From a bacterium (GTDB lineage Bacteria; Patescibacteriota; Microgenomatia; Levybacterales; UBA12049): a stretch of DNA of 18,465 bases. Within the stretch, counting starts at the first letter, position 1. Every line of letters begins with the position of its first letter. Shown one piece after another: positions 1 through 7,096 of this stretch. The stretch lies in contig JAJZOC010000011.1 in the NCBI GenBank assembly GCA_021852095.1, positions 1-18,465 of the forward strand, read 5' to 3'. Both the position numbers and the translations under genes were made by a program. Below the pieces are notes generated by a model. That model was not told where the DNA came from, made no database searches, and was given only the letters and a program-made list of their open reading frames with translations.

Positions 1-108
1 AAAGAATACGTAAAAGGAGAAAAGGCAGTTCTGCATCCGGATGAAACGTTGCAAAGACTTTATGATAAACTAAAGTTGCTTTCGCAAGATGCCAATAGTG
101 AGGGGTAG
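1..108 (+). CDS. C-terminal end of an unrecognised protein (partial)
   Basis: An open frame runs from the left edge to a TAG at 106-108 and gives 35 residues, ending in DANSEG. The visible part is charged and probably helical (ETLQRLYDKLKLLSQ), with no membrane segment and no motif I recognise, so no function can be assigned. The frame is uninterrupted and the lysine- and glutamate-rich composition looks protein-like. The 162 bases after it, up to the next gene, are AT-rich with no clear terminator. Confidence 0.55.
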   Translation, partial: KEYVKGEKAVLHPDETLQRLYDKLKLLSQDANSEG

Positions 109-270
109 ATTTTTTATAAAAGTAAAAATACAATGTATCCTAAAAGGATTGGGAAAAAAATAAAAATTTTATTCGTTCAGAGCGGGATTTATGTTAATAT
201 TTTTAGATGTTAAACAGGGTATGTTGAAACTTGTTATTTTCTATTACGGTGAGTTAATGGTGAATATAAC

Positions 271-864
271 ATGAAAAAAAAGATATTAGCGAGATTTTTT
301 TCCTACATCTTCCATCCTGTTCTCTTCTTCTTGATTATGCCTTTTTTTATAGTTTACAAAGAGACCGCGAGCGGTCTTTACGCCATTAAGTGGATGATTT
401 TTTCCTCGGTTTTTATTCTTTTTGGAGTAATGATAATTCTATTTGAAACTATAGAGGGTGATTTTTCCGATTTTGACATTTCTAAAAAAGGAGAACGTTT
501 TAAATTTTATATCATATTGGCAGTTCTTGGTTTGGTATATTTTTCTCTTTCTTTATTTTTTAAAGGTATATTTTTTCCGTTGAGTCTTATATCTTTAAGC
601 ATTCTTTTAGGAATTATTGTGTTCGCGTTTGTTAATCGTTTTGTGAAAGCGAGTATTCACACGGCAGTTATTTTTGCATTTGTGATATCAATGTCTCTTA
701 TGTACGGAGTTACGGCTTTTTTATTGTCTTTTTGGATGATTCCTCTTGTTGCTTGGGCAAGAATCTATGAAAAAAAACATACTGCTTGGGAAGTATTATT
801 AGGAGGATTTTTAGGAAGTATTATTACATTAATTACTTTTTCTGTAGGAAAAGCTATATTGTAA
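271..864 (+). CDS. PAP2-like membrane phosphatase, probably acting on polyprenyl or lipid phosphates
   Basis: A 197-residue integral membrane protein with about six hydrophobic segments (near 13-28, 41-58, 79-96, 101-121, 128-152 and 177-196). It carries degenerate PAP2-superfamily motifs: a charged KKGER segment at 72-76, KASIHT at 126-131 in place of the usual PSGHT, and R164...H170 in an ARIYEKKHTAWEVLLGG stretch resembling the third PAP2 motif (R, five residues, H). PAP2 enzymes hydrolyse phosphatidate or undecaprenyl pyrophosphate at the membrane. The next gene starts 3 bp downstream and encodes a DgkA-type kinase, so the pair probably controls the phosphorylation state of a shared lipid carrier such as undecaprenol. 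That link is inference. The ATG at 271 has no obvious Shine-Dalgarno sequence. The family call is moderately secure; the substrate is not. Confidence 0.68.
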   Translation: MKKKILARFFSYIFHPVLFFLIMPFFIVYKETASGLYAIKWMIFSSVFILFGVMIILFETIEGDFSDFDISKKGERFKFYIILAVLGLVYFSLSLFFKGIFFPLSLISLSILLGIIVFAFVNRFVKASIHTAVIFAFVISMSLMYGVTAFLLSFWMIPLVAWARIYEKKHTAWEVLLGGFLGSIITLITFSVGKAIL

Positions 865-867
865 GTT

Positions 868-1236
868 ATGTTGGATAACAAAGCTTTAGTAAAATCGTTT
901 AAATATGCGTTGGAAGGTATTTATTTTGCCTTGTCTCATAATCAAAATTTGAGAATAGCTTTCGTTGGTGCGGTCCTTGTTATTGTAGCCAGTATTTTAT
1001 TTAAGGTTACAGCTTTTGAAATGGGAATCTTAGGGGTTATGATTCTTTTGGTTGTCTGTGCAGAAATGATAAATACCGCGATCGAGGAAATGGTCAATCT
1101 TATAACAAACGAACATCGAAGAGAGGCAAAGATAGCAAAGGATGTGTCGGCTGGGATGGTTTTTTTAACATTGACGGGTTCTATTATTGTTGGTATTCTG
1201 ATTTTTCTTCCTTATGTTTTAAAACTATTCAGATAA
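868..1236 (+). CDS. dgkA: Diacylglycerol/undecaprenol kinase, DgkA family
   Basis: A 122-residue protein of normal DgkA length with three predicted membrane helices (about 30-48, 52-72 and 95-117). The family signature is plain: EMINTAIEEMVNLI at 66-79, holding the conserved E66, N69 and E73, then a KDVSAG block at 91-96. N77 replaces the Asp usual in the NTAIE..VDL motif. In bacteria other than Proteobacteria, DgkA homologues usually phosphorylate undecaprenol to undecaprenyl phosphate, the carrier for cell-wall and surface-glycan subunits. That fits the upstream PAP2-like phosphatase and the glycan operon later in this window. Translation is probably coupled to the upstream gene, since only 3 bp separate the stop and the ATG. 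Confidence 0.9.
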   Translation: MLDNKALVKSFKYALEGIYFALSHNQNLRIAFVGAVLVIVASILFKVTAFEMGILGVMILLVVCAEMINTAIEEMVNLITNEHRREAKIAKDVSAGMVFLTLTGSIIVGILIFLPYVLKLFR

Positions 1237-1273
1237 AATCTATTCATCATCCTGGATAATTTTTTCTGCATAT

Positions 1274-2311
1274 TCATTTTTTGGAAAAGTAATGATTAAA
1301 AAAAGATATATTACCTTTAACCGCATCCGACCAGCCGTTTGGAAGTAGATTATGATCTGCTCCGGGATAAACATCGTATATTACCGGGATATTGTTCTTT
1401 TTAAGTTCTGCCGCTAGATTGTTTGACCACCAGACCGGAACTTCCTGATCCGAAGTTCCCTGATCTATTTCTATTGGTGCCTTAATCCATTTATAGTATA
1501 AAGGCGGAGAAAAAAGGTCGGTATTGTAATTTTTTTCAAAACCCGCGAGCGCTTTCCGAAGCGCTTTTCCTTGATCAGCCGATTCATCAGTGTAATATAA
1601 AATAGAGTAAGGAAAAGAGGCAGAAACAGGAGCCCAAAGAACTGTTGGGTAGGAAACTCCGCTTATGGCAAGAGTCGCAAGTGCTATATGTCCTCCGTTG
1701 CTGTGTCCCCAAATGCCAATTTTGTTTAGATTTGCGGTTATTCCCGGATAAGCGGTATTTAACGCGTAATTTATCGAAGGTAAAGATGCCAGAAGTGACA
1801 ATGCGGTTGTATATGTTTGGAATCTGTTTTCAAAAGGGTCGGCGGATGGACTTGCAGACTGCCCGTATCCTAAGAAGTCCGGAGCAAGAGTTATAAATCC
1901 ATGTTTTACAAAAACCTGCGCTGATGGTTGAGTTTCGACTCCTGGTTTGTAAGTAGCATGCGGTGCGTAACCTCTAAACATTACTATCAGGGGATAATTA
2001 CCTGGTTTATTGGGAATATTGGCAAGCCCGCTTACTCTTTCCATTTCTTGACTTTTAGGAGTCTTTGGAACGGAAAAATAAAAAATTTGAGAGGTAAAAT
2101 CAGCATTAGATTCAATAACTTTGCCAAGCGTTATCTGAGTTTTTTTAAACTTTGTTTTCTTTAGATTTTTAAAGGTATAGGCAAGTAAGGGTTTTGGTGC
2201 AAGGGGCTTTATATGAGGCATAAACCAATTCTTTTGGTTTAAAATATATACGCTTTCCAAAATTACTGCCGTAAAAAGAATAATACATGAAATCCCCAAA
2301 ACTTTTTTCAT
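1274..2311 (-). CDS. Membrane-anchored alpha/beta hydrolase (prolyl-oligopeptidase/dienelactone-hydrolase type)
   Basis: A 345-residue protein with an N-terminal signal anchor (about 4-24) and an outward-facing hydrolase domain. The nucleophile elbow is GHSNGG at 202-207 (Ser204). The likely acid is Asp288 in DQGTSDQEVP and the likely base is His320 in GADHNLLP. The FRGY segment near 112-115 sits where the oxyanion-hole strand is expected. This combination matches the S9/dienelactone-hydrolase branch, whose members act as peptidases or esterases; the substrate cannot be read from the sequence. The gene converges on dgkA (37-bp gap) and diverges from the FecR gene with only 51 bp between starts. 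In that gap a TATAAA at 2323-2328 (minus strand) lies 11 nt from the ATG, which suggests a very short leader. Confidence 0.85.
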   Translation of the reverse strand: MKKVLGISCIILFTAVILESVYILNQKNWFMPHIKPLAPKPLLAYTFKNLKKTKFKKTQITLGKVIESNADFTSQIFYFSVPKTPKSQEMERVSGLANIPNKPGNYPLIVMFRGYAPHATYKPGVETQPSAQVFVKHGFITLAPDFLGYGQSASPSADPFENRFQTYTTALSLLASLPSINYALNTAYPGITANLNKIGIWGHSNGGHIALATLAISGVSYPTVLWAPVSASFPYSILYYTDESADQGKALRKALAGFEKNYNTDLFSPPLYYKWIKAPIEIDQGTSDQEVPVWWSNNLAAELKKNNIPVIYDVYPGADHNLLPNGWSDAVKGNISFFNHYFSKK

Positions 2312-2350
2312 TCTCTGTATATTTTATACCATATGGCATAGAATAGAGGG

Positions 2351-2356
2351 AGGAGG
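2351..2356 (+). promoter_or_regulatory. Strong Shine-Dalgarno for the TTG start at 2363
   Basis: AGGAGG lies 6 nt before a TTG codon. It is the best Shine-Dalgarno match seen at any start in this window and it decides the choice of TTG at 2363. Most other genes here have no recognisable Shine-Dalgarno. Confidence 0.8.
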
Positions 2357-2362
2357 AATTTT

Positions 2363-3004
2363 TTGAAAAACTTAATAACATTTTCAGTGTTTTTTCTTTT
2401 GGGAGTTTTTATAGTAGTTTTTTTTACTGTCTTAAGAAGCGAAATAACGCTAAATAGTGTCGTAGTTTCTCCCCTTCCGTCTTCGCAATTTTCTCTCAAA
2501 GAAGCGCCGGAGAACTCCCTAGCCGGGCAAGCTGCTTTTTCTGGCAGTGTCAGTTGGCAGTCGCGCGTGGCAACAGCCTCCTCCCGGCTTAAAAAGCCTG
2601 TATTAATTCAGCAGGGGGAGTCGCTTTTAACTGGGGAGAAATCAACTGCTTCCATAAATTTTCCTAATGCCGTGAAGATCAACATATATCCAAAAACAGA
2701 AATTGATATTATCCAAACCCTTCCTGAAAATATGGTTTTTGTGCAAGCAAGCGGAAGCGCGTCTTTTAATAATAAGGGGTTTTCGCCTGTTGCTATAAGA
2801 AGTCTCGCGCTTTTGACTTATGAAAATACAGGAAACGTTAGAATAACGGTTAATACCAACTACGATACGGTTACGGTTTATGTTGAGAGCGGATCTGCTA
2901 AAATCGCCTTCGACGATTTAAGTTATACCAGTCATACGTTTTCTCTTTTCAAAGGGGACACTTATATATTTTACAGCGATACAAGGCAAGGAGGCACTCT
3001 TTAA
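2363..3004 (+). CDS. Membrane-anchored FecR-domain protein
   Basis: A 213-residue protein with one N-terminal membrane helix (about 5-24), a Ser/Pro-containing linker, and a FecR-like beta domain from about 75 to the end. The domain is recognised from GESLLTGEKSTASI at 85-98, the following INIYPKTEIDI strand, and later SG-rich strands including VYVESGSAKI. In classic systems FecR relays a signal from a TonB receptor to a sigma factor. No sigma factor, receptor or partner gene is present here, so a stand-alone surface or periplasmic role is more likely. The start is TTG with a strong AGGAGG upstream. The stop codon is only 1 bp from the end of the convergent GH18 gene, leaving no room for a dedicated terminator. 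Confidence 0.75.
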   Translation: MKNLITFSVFFLLGVFIVVFFTVLRSEITLNSVVVSPLPSSQFSLKEAPENSLAGQAAFSGSVSWQSRVATASSRLKKPVLIQQGESLLTGEKSTASINFPNAVKINIYPKTEIDIIQTLPENMVFVQASGSASFNNKGFSPVAIRSLALLTYENTGNVRITVNTNYDTVTVYVESGSAKIAFDDLSYTSHTFSLFKGDTYIFYSDTRQGGTL

Positions 3005-3005
3005 A

Positions 3006-4136
3006 CTATAAACTATTTTTATATGTTTCTAGCGGAGTTAGAATATTTGAATCTTCGTAGCCGAGCGCCCAAATCGCGATTCCGCCCAAATTCTCTGTAT
3101 TGGCAAATTCAACTTTTGATCTGGTAGAGAGTTCATTGGGGTAAAAAGTCTGTTGATATGTGCCGGTATTTGTATTTTTATATATAAAGTATGGTTCTTG
3201 AAAAGTAGAATTAAATCGGGCACTGCAGGTGGCGCAGTTCTTTAAAAAATCAGAGACCGTTCTGGTGCTTTCAACAATCCCCGTATCCGGAATTACAGCG
3301 GATTGAATAGTATTGCCTATTGTTTCCCAAGAATATCCGTAAAAAGGAATTCCCAAGATAATCTTATTCTCTGGAATTACTTTTTTTGCTTTGTTTATCG
3401 CAGTTGCCACGTCATATTCCAAAGATACCCCCGCGCCGTAAAGAGGAGCCACAGGACCGGTTACATAAGAACCCGTATAGTGATAATCGTAACCCATAAC
3501 CACAACATAATCAGCAACTGGTGCGATTTTTAAAGGATCTATGAGATCTTTTTTAATAAGATCTGTCGGGCTTATTTCGATAGTTAGAGTTCCAAGTTTA
3601 TTTTTTACCAAAGATTCCTTTACCGTTTTTGCAAATGTTAGAAAGTTTTCCCGGGCGGATGATGATGCCTGCATCACACTTTCTATGTCTAGGTTTAAAT
3701 CCGAAAAACCGTATTGTTTCATGATGGGAGAAACTTGAGAAACAAGCGTTTTTCCGCTTGATACGGGATTTGCCAACAGCGAATCTATAGATTCTTGACT
3801 GCCGTCGGAAATAAGAAGAGATAGAGAAATATTGCTCTGTTTTGCTTTAGCAAAAAAAGGATTTAATTTTCCGCTTTTTAGTGCGTACCATCCCGGTTCT
3901 TCTTCCTGGGGATTGGTAAGTTTCATTATGCTTCCGTTTCCGTTCACTCTTAGTCCAAAATAAGTAAGGGTTGTTATGTATGCAGAATAATCTGTTTTTG
4001 CGTGGTTTAGAAGAAAATAAGGTAGGAATCCTATGACTTGTTTTTTAGGCAAAATAGAATTTCCTTGGAGAAAAATTATATATCCGAGGACAAGCCCAGC
4101 AAGAGAACCAAAGATGGCAATAAAAATTTTTTTCAT
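3006..4136 (-). CDS. Membrane-anchored GH18-family glycosidase (chitinase/peptidoglycan-hydrolase-like)
   Basis: A 376-residue protein with an N-terminal signal anchor (about 4-23) and a GH18 TIM barrel. The catalytic strand reads FSDLNLDIES (Asp146, Asn148, Asp150 and the acid Glu152), the DxxxDxE pattern of GH18 with Asn where classic chitinases have Asp. Supporting barrel motifs are YVVVMGYDYHY (Tyr216-Asp217-Tyr218) and GIAIWALGYED near the C-terminus, where the Trp lines the active site. The form resembles the spore-cortex/YaaH-like branch more than secreted fungal-type chitinases, so beta-1,4-linked GlcNAc in peptidoglycan or a surface glycan is a reasonable guess at substrate. It is divergent from the methyltransferase gene and convergent with the FecR gene. 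Confidence 0.85.
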   Translation of the reverse strand: MKKIFIAIFGSLAGLVLGYIIFLQGNSILPKKQVIGFLPYFLLNHAKTDYSAYITTLTYFGLRVNGNGSIMKLTNPQEEEPGWYALKSGKLNPFFAKAKQSNISLSLLISDGSQESIDSLLANPVSSGKTLVSQVSPIMKQYGFSDLNLDIESVMQASSSARENFLTFAKTVKESLVKNKLGTLTIEISPTDLIKKDLIDPLKIAPVADYVVVMGYDYHYTGSYVTGPVAPLYGAGVSLEYDVATAINKAKKVIPENKIILGIPFYGYSWETIGNTIQSAVIPDTGIVESTRTVSDFLKNCATCSARFNSTFQEPYFIYKNTNTGTYQQTFYPNELSTRSKVEFANTENLGGIAIWALGYEDSNILTPLETYKNSL

Positions 4137-4180
4137 TATGATTTTTGGTGTTTAAATTCAGTATATCACGGGGATAAAAA

Positions 4181-4195
4181 TGATATAATACAGGG
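4181..4195 (+). promoter_or_regulatory. Extended -10 promoter placing the transcript start at the ATG
   Basis: TGATATAAT (TG-N-TATAAT) has its -10 hexamer at 4184-4189, 6 nt before the ATG at 4196. No convincing -35 is present, as is common with extended -10 promoters. Transcription would start at or within a base or two of the start codon. Confidence 0.65.
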
Positions 4196-5053
4196 ATGTT
4201 TGCGGCAGAAACACTAGCCTCGAATGATTCGCCAGAAAAAGAACTATCAGATAATCTGCAAAAATTTATATTATTCTGTAATGATGTTGTAGCTAAAGAT
4301 ATTAGAGGCAAGAATCTGCCTTCATTTTCTTCTTTTGGAGAAAAACCGGCAGTAACCGCCCCGCAGATTCTTAAAGCCTTAAGTGATGTTAGAAATATGT
4401 ATTCGGCACAACAGCCTGCTTTCTTAGATTGCGGGTCAGGAGACGGAATGGTAATGGCTTTAGCGGCTATGGCTGGATTTAAGGCGCACGGAATAGAATT
4501 AGACCCAAAGCTTGTTTCTTTATCGCGGAAACATTTACTCCGTTTTGAAACATTAGGAATCATACCTGTTGATAATCTTAAGGTTGCATATGGATCATAC
4601 TATTTGCCCGATACGCCGGAACTTGAAGAAGGTTTAAATCTGGAATTGGAAAGGAGTTTTCAGCAGGAAGGCATTTTGGACACAGACAACCTTGAAGAAT
4701 TTAAACGGGAACTTTTTGCTTCATACGGACGGCACAGGTTTTCAGGAAGTCCTGTAAATACTATTTTGGGGAAAAACACTAAGGCTTATCAAGAACTTGG
4801 GATATCAGCTAAGCAGATAGAAAAAGGTTTTCTGCCCTATGATGCGGTTTATCATTACTCATCGGATATTGCTTCCCCTTTCGGGTTTCTGCCTCAGATG
4901 ACAAGATTATTAAAACCAGGTTCAAGGATTATTCTATTCCAAACAGGTAATTGTGAAGTTATAAAACATGAAGGATTTATAGATGAACGAACGATTCCAA
5001 TATATAACCCCGAAAACAACAATGCCAATATAAGAATATTAATTAAAGTTTAG
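4196..5053 (+). CDS. Class I SAM-dependent methyltransferase
   Basis: A 285-residue soluble protein. Motif I of the Rossmann methyltransferase fold is clear: FLDCGSGDGM at 76-85, followed by GIELD at 99-103, whose Glu101 is expected to bind the SAM ribose. After it comes an insert of about 100 residues, then FGFLPQMTRLLKPGSRIILFQ near 230-250, typical of a late core strand. The target is not evident. The first 60 residues and the mid insert show nothing I recognise. The gene has its own extended -10 promoter only 6 nt upstream, with no leader and no Shine-Dalgarno. It diverges from the GH18 gene across 59 bp and is followed 28 bp later by the first interleaved-repeat element. Confidence 0.8.
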   Translation: MFAAETLASNDSPEKELSDNLQKFILFCNDVVAKDIRGKNLPSFSSFGEKPAVTAPQILKALSDVRNMYSAQQPAFLDCGSGDGMVMALAAMAGFKAHGIELDPKLVSLSRKHLLRFETLGIIPVDNLKVAYGSYYLPDTPELEEGLNLELERSFQQEGILDTDNLEEFKRELFASYGRHRFSGSPVNTILGKNTKAYQELGISAKQIEKGFLPYDAVYHYSSDIASPFGFLPQMTRLLKPGSRIILFQTGNCEVIKHEGFIDERTIPIYNPENNNANIRILIKV

Positions 5054-5080
5054 AGATAGCTAATGTTTATAAATAGGTTA

Positions 5081-5235
5081 TATACCACTCTGCTTTGATT
5101 TTGCAACTTTTTGGTATATAATACCTACCGTAGCTTTCAAATAAGAGTTTGGGGTGATTTTACAATCAAAGCCACTCTTCAAAATCAAAGCTCCGTTAGG
5201 TATAAACCCTTACAATTTGAAAGCGGAGGGGTATA
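5081..5235. repeat. Interleaved inverted-repeat element, copy 1 (155 bp)
   Basis: Four related sites lie in the order A, C, B', D'. A (5081-5103) begins TATACC and carries GCTTTGATTTTG at 5092-5103, which pairs perfectly over 12 bp with CAAAATCAAAGC at 5180-5191 in B'. C (5121-5142) begins ATACC and carries GCTTTCAAAT at 5133-5142, which pairs over 10 bp with ATTTGAAAGC at 5215-5224 in D'. B' and D' end in GGTATA (5199-5204 and 5230-5235). The two inverted repeats therefore cross instead of nesting. The short linkers match differently: A resembles the complement of D' and C that of B'. A second copy is at 8314-8560. It may be a MITE-like element, a structured RNA or a regulatory module; the repeat is certain, its nature is not. 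Confidence 0.85.
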
Positions 5236-5237
5236 CT
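5209..5237 (+). promoter_or_regulatory. Promoter inside the right end of repeat copy 1
   Basis: CTTACA (5209-5214, 4 of 6 to TTGACA), a 17-bp spacer and TATACT (5232-5237) lie 6 nt before the ATG at 5244. The -10 overlaps the terminal GGTATA of the repeat, so the repeat end seems to supply the promoter for the ATPase gene. Confidence 0.6.
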
Positions 5238-5243
5238 AAATTA

Positions 5244-7073
5244 ATGAGTAAGCATTCTTTTATTACTACTTTTTTCTTTCTTGTATTTGCTGTTATCTGT
5301 TTTGTTCTAAATCTTTCGTATCCAAAACTTACAGTCATTCCATATCTTGCCGCGATTTTTGCTCTTATTCCGTATTATCTTTCTATTGGAAAAGCATTGC
5401 TCAAAAGACAGCTCGATCTGTCCCTGCCGCCAATTATTACCATTTATCTGTTGCTGTATCTGGGAAAAGGCAATATCGCCTTAATCTTTATTTTGATTAT
5501 TCTTCTTGGTCATTTGTTTAAGACCTTTATTCTGGAACGGGTAAAAGCATCTATCACAAGCATTTCAGACAAATTGCCTAAAAATGCTGTTATTAAGCTC
5601 ATGGGTAAAGATAAAGAGATACTTATAAAGAATCTAAAAATAGGAGATATTCTTGTAGTAAAAAGCGGAGAACGTGTTGCAACAGACGCAACGCTTCTGA
5701 TTGACGAAGCGCTTCTCGATGAATCAGTAGTAACCGGTGAGTCAAAACCAATTATAAAAAAAATCGGCGACAAAATTCTTGCCGGTTCAGTTAATGCAGG
5801 TAATTATTTTGAAGCAAAAGCTATATCAACTGCCGACCGCTCAACGCTTTTTCAAATCCAACGCTTAGTAAGTGATGCCCAGAATCAAAAAGCGCCGTTA
5901 GCACATGTTGTGAGTCAATATGCATGGATAACAACGGCTTTTTCAGCTTGCGGTGTTGTTATTATTTTCCTTCTTACTCATGATATTGTGAAAGCTTTAT
6001 CTTTCTGGATTGCGGTTGTTCCTGTTATTTTTGCTATTATCGTGCCAGTCGCAACAACAATTGGTATTACCATACTGGCGAAATCAGGTATTTTGGTAAA
6101 AAGCAGTCCGTCTCTTGAGAATCTGACGAAAGCGAATACCTTTTTGTTTGATAAAACAGGAACAATTACGCAGGGAACACCGGAAGTAGAAGACATTCTT
6201 GTGGCAAAAGAAAACAAAGATATAATCCTTCAGCTTGCCGCAAGTATAGAACAGTATGCCAATCATCCCCTGTCGATTCCAATACTTGATGAGGCAAAGA
6301 AACAACAAGTAAAACTTTTATTGCTTACTCATGTGAAGACTTTTACCGGAAAGGGACTGACTGCGCTATATAATAAAGAATCAGTCTTTGTTGGAAATGT
6401 ATCACTTCTTAAGGATCAAGGAATAATATTGACAAAAGATATCACTACTCAAGTTGAAGAATGGGAAAAAAAGGGTGCTACGCCTGTTTTTGTTGGAAAA
6501 CAATCAACTTTGCTTGGTGTTATTTTTCTCCTTGATAAATTACGGCCCGAAGCGCCGGCATTATTTGACTCTCTTTCTCAACAAAAGTATGAAACAGTTA
6601 TTGTTACGGGAGATAAGAAAGAAGTTGCGGAAACAATTGCTGAAAAACTTAACCACGCCTCATATATTGCTGATGTAAAACCAGAAGGAAAGGTAGCAGA
6701 AGTAGATAAAAAAGTGAAAGAAGGCAGAAATGTAGTTATGGTTGGTGATGGGATTAATGATGCTCCTGCGCTCGCAAAGGCAAATGTCGGCATAGCGATG
6801 GGAGGACGAGGAGTTGATTTAACTCTCAATGCGGCAGATATTGTGTTACTTAATAACAACATCGCTTCCTTGCCCCAGATGATTTATACTGCAAAAGAGA
6901 CATTTCGCATTATTAAGCAAGATGTTATAATTGCAACGATAATCCATTTTTTTGCTGCGGTTCTTGTTATTATCGGCAGTATAAGCCTTATCCAAACAGC
7001 GTTTATTCACGAAATATCGTCGGTTCTTGTTTTGCTCAATACAATACGGCTTTTTCGGGTCAAAAATAAGTGA
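5244..7073 (+). CDS. P-type ATPase, P1B-like heavy-metal branch but without the CPx motif
   Basis: A 609-residue membrane transporter. In order it shows: N-terminal helices; actuator domain with TGES at 164-167; a further helix pair with IVPVATTIG (about 266-274); phosphorylation motif DKTGT with Asp303; an HP dipeptide at 341-342 of the kind marking P1B ATPases; TGDKK at 455-459; and hinge motif GDGINDAP at 501-508. The C-terminal helix HEISSVLVLLNTIRL also resembles P1B enzymes. No N-terminal HMA domain is present, and the transmembrane CPC/SPC/TPC metal site is replaced by IVP, so the ion cannot be inferred. I chose ATG 5244 over the upstream in-frame GTG 5154 because 5154 lies inside the repeat, while 5244 sits 6 nt after a good -10. 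The MFS gene follows after 23 bp, probably co-transcribed. Confidence 0.9.
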   Translation: MSKHSFITTFFFLVFAVICFVLNLSYPKLTVIPYLAAIFALIPYYLSIGKALLKRQLDLSLPPIITIYLLLYLGKGNIALIFILIILLGHLFKTFILERVKASITSISDKLPKNAVIKLMGKDKEILIKNLKIGDILVVKSGERVATDATLLIDEALLDESVVTGESKPIIKKIGDKILAGSVNAGNYFEAKAISTADRSTLFQIQRLVSDAQNQKAPLAHVVSQYAWITTAFSACGVVIIFLLTHDIVKALSFWIAVVPVIFAIIVPVATTIGITILAKSGILVKSSPSLENLTKANTFLFDKTGTITQGTPEVEDILVAKENKDIILQLAASIEQYANHPLSIPILDEAKKQQVKLLLLTHVKTFTGKGLTALYNKESVFVGNVSLLKDQGIILTKDITTQVEEWEKKGATPVFVGKQSTLLGVIFLLDKLRPEAPALFDSLSQQKYETVIVTGDKKEVAETIAEKLNHASYIADVKPEGKVAEVDKKVKEGRNVVMVGDGINDAPALAKANVGIAMGGRGVDLTLNAADIVLLNNNIASLPQMIYTAKETFRIIKQDVIIATIIHFFAAVLVIIGSISLIQTAFIHEISSVLVLLNTIRLFRVKNK

Positions 7074-7096
7074 TCATTATATGTATAAAGTAAATT

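Noticed and set aside
4168..4176. CACGGGGAT shared with the T-arm end of tRNA-Glu (about 10285-10293), as a possible attachment-site copy
   Set aside because: Only 9 bp match, the flanks differ, the rest of the tRNA 3' end is missing, and no integrase is present.
5191..5201. GTTAGGT in both repeat copies as an integron attC R' box (GTTRRRY)
   Set aside because: No matching RYYYAAC box is found at the other end, the pairing is interleaved instead of the nested R-L-L-R layout, and no integron integrase is seen. The resemblance is most likely chance.
5154..5243. GTG at 5154 as the start of the P-type ATPase
   Set aside because: It would make 30 residues encoded by the repeat element, without a promoter or ribosome site. 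ATG 5244 has a -10 exactly 6 nt upstream and begins directly at the expected N-terminal helix.
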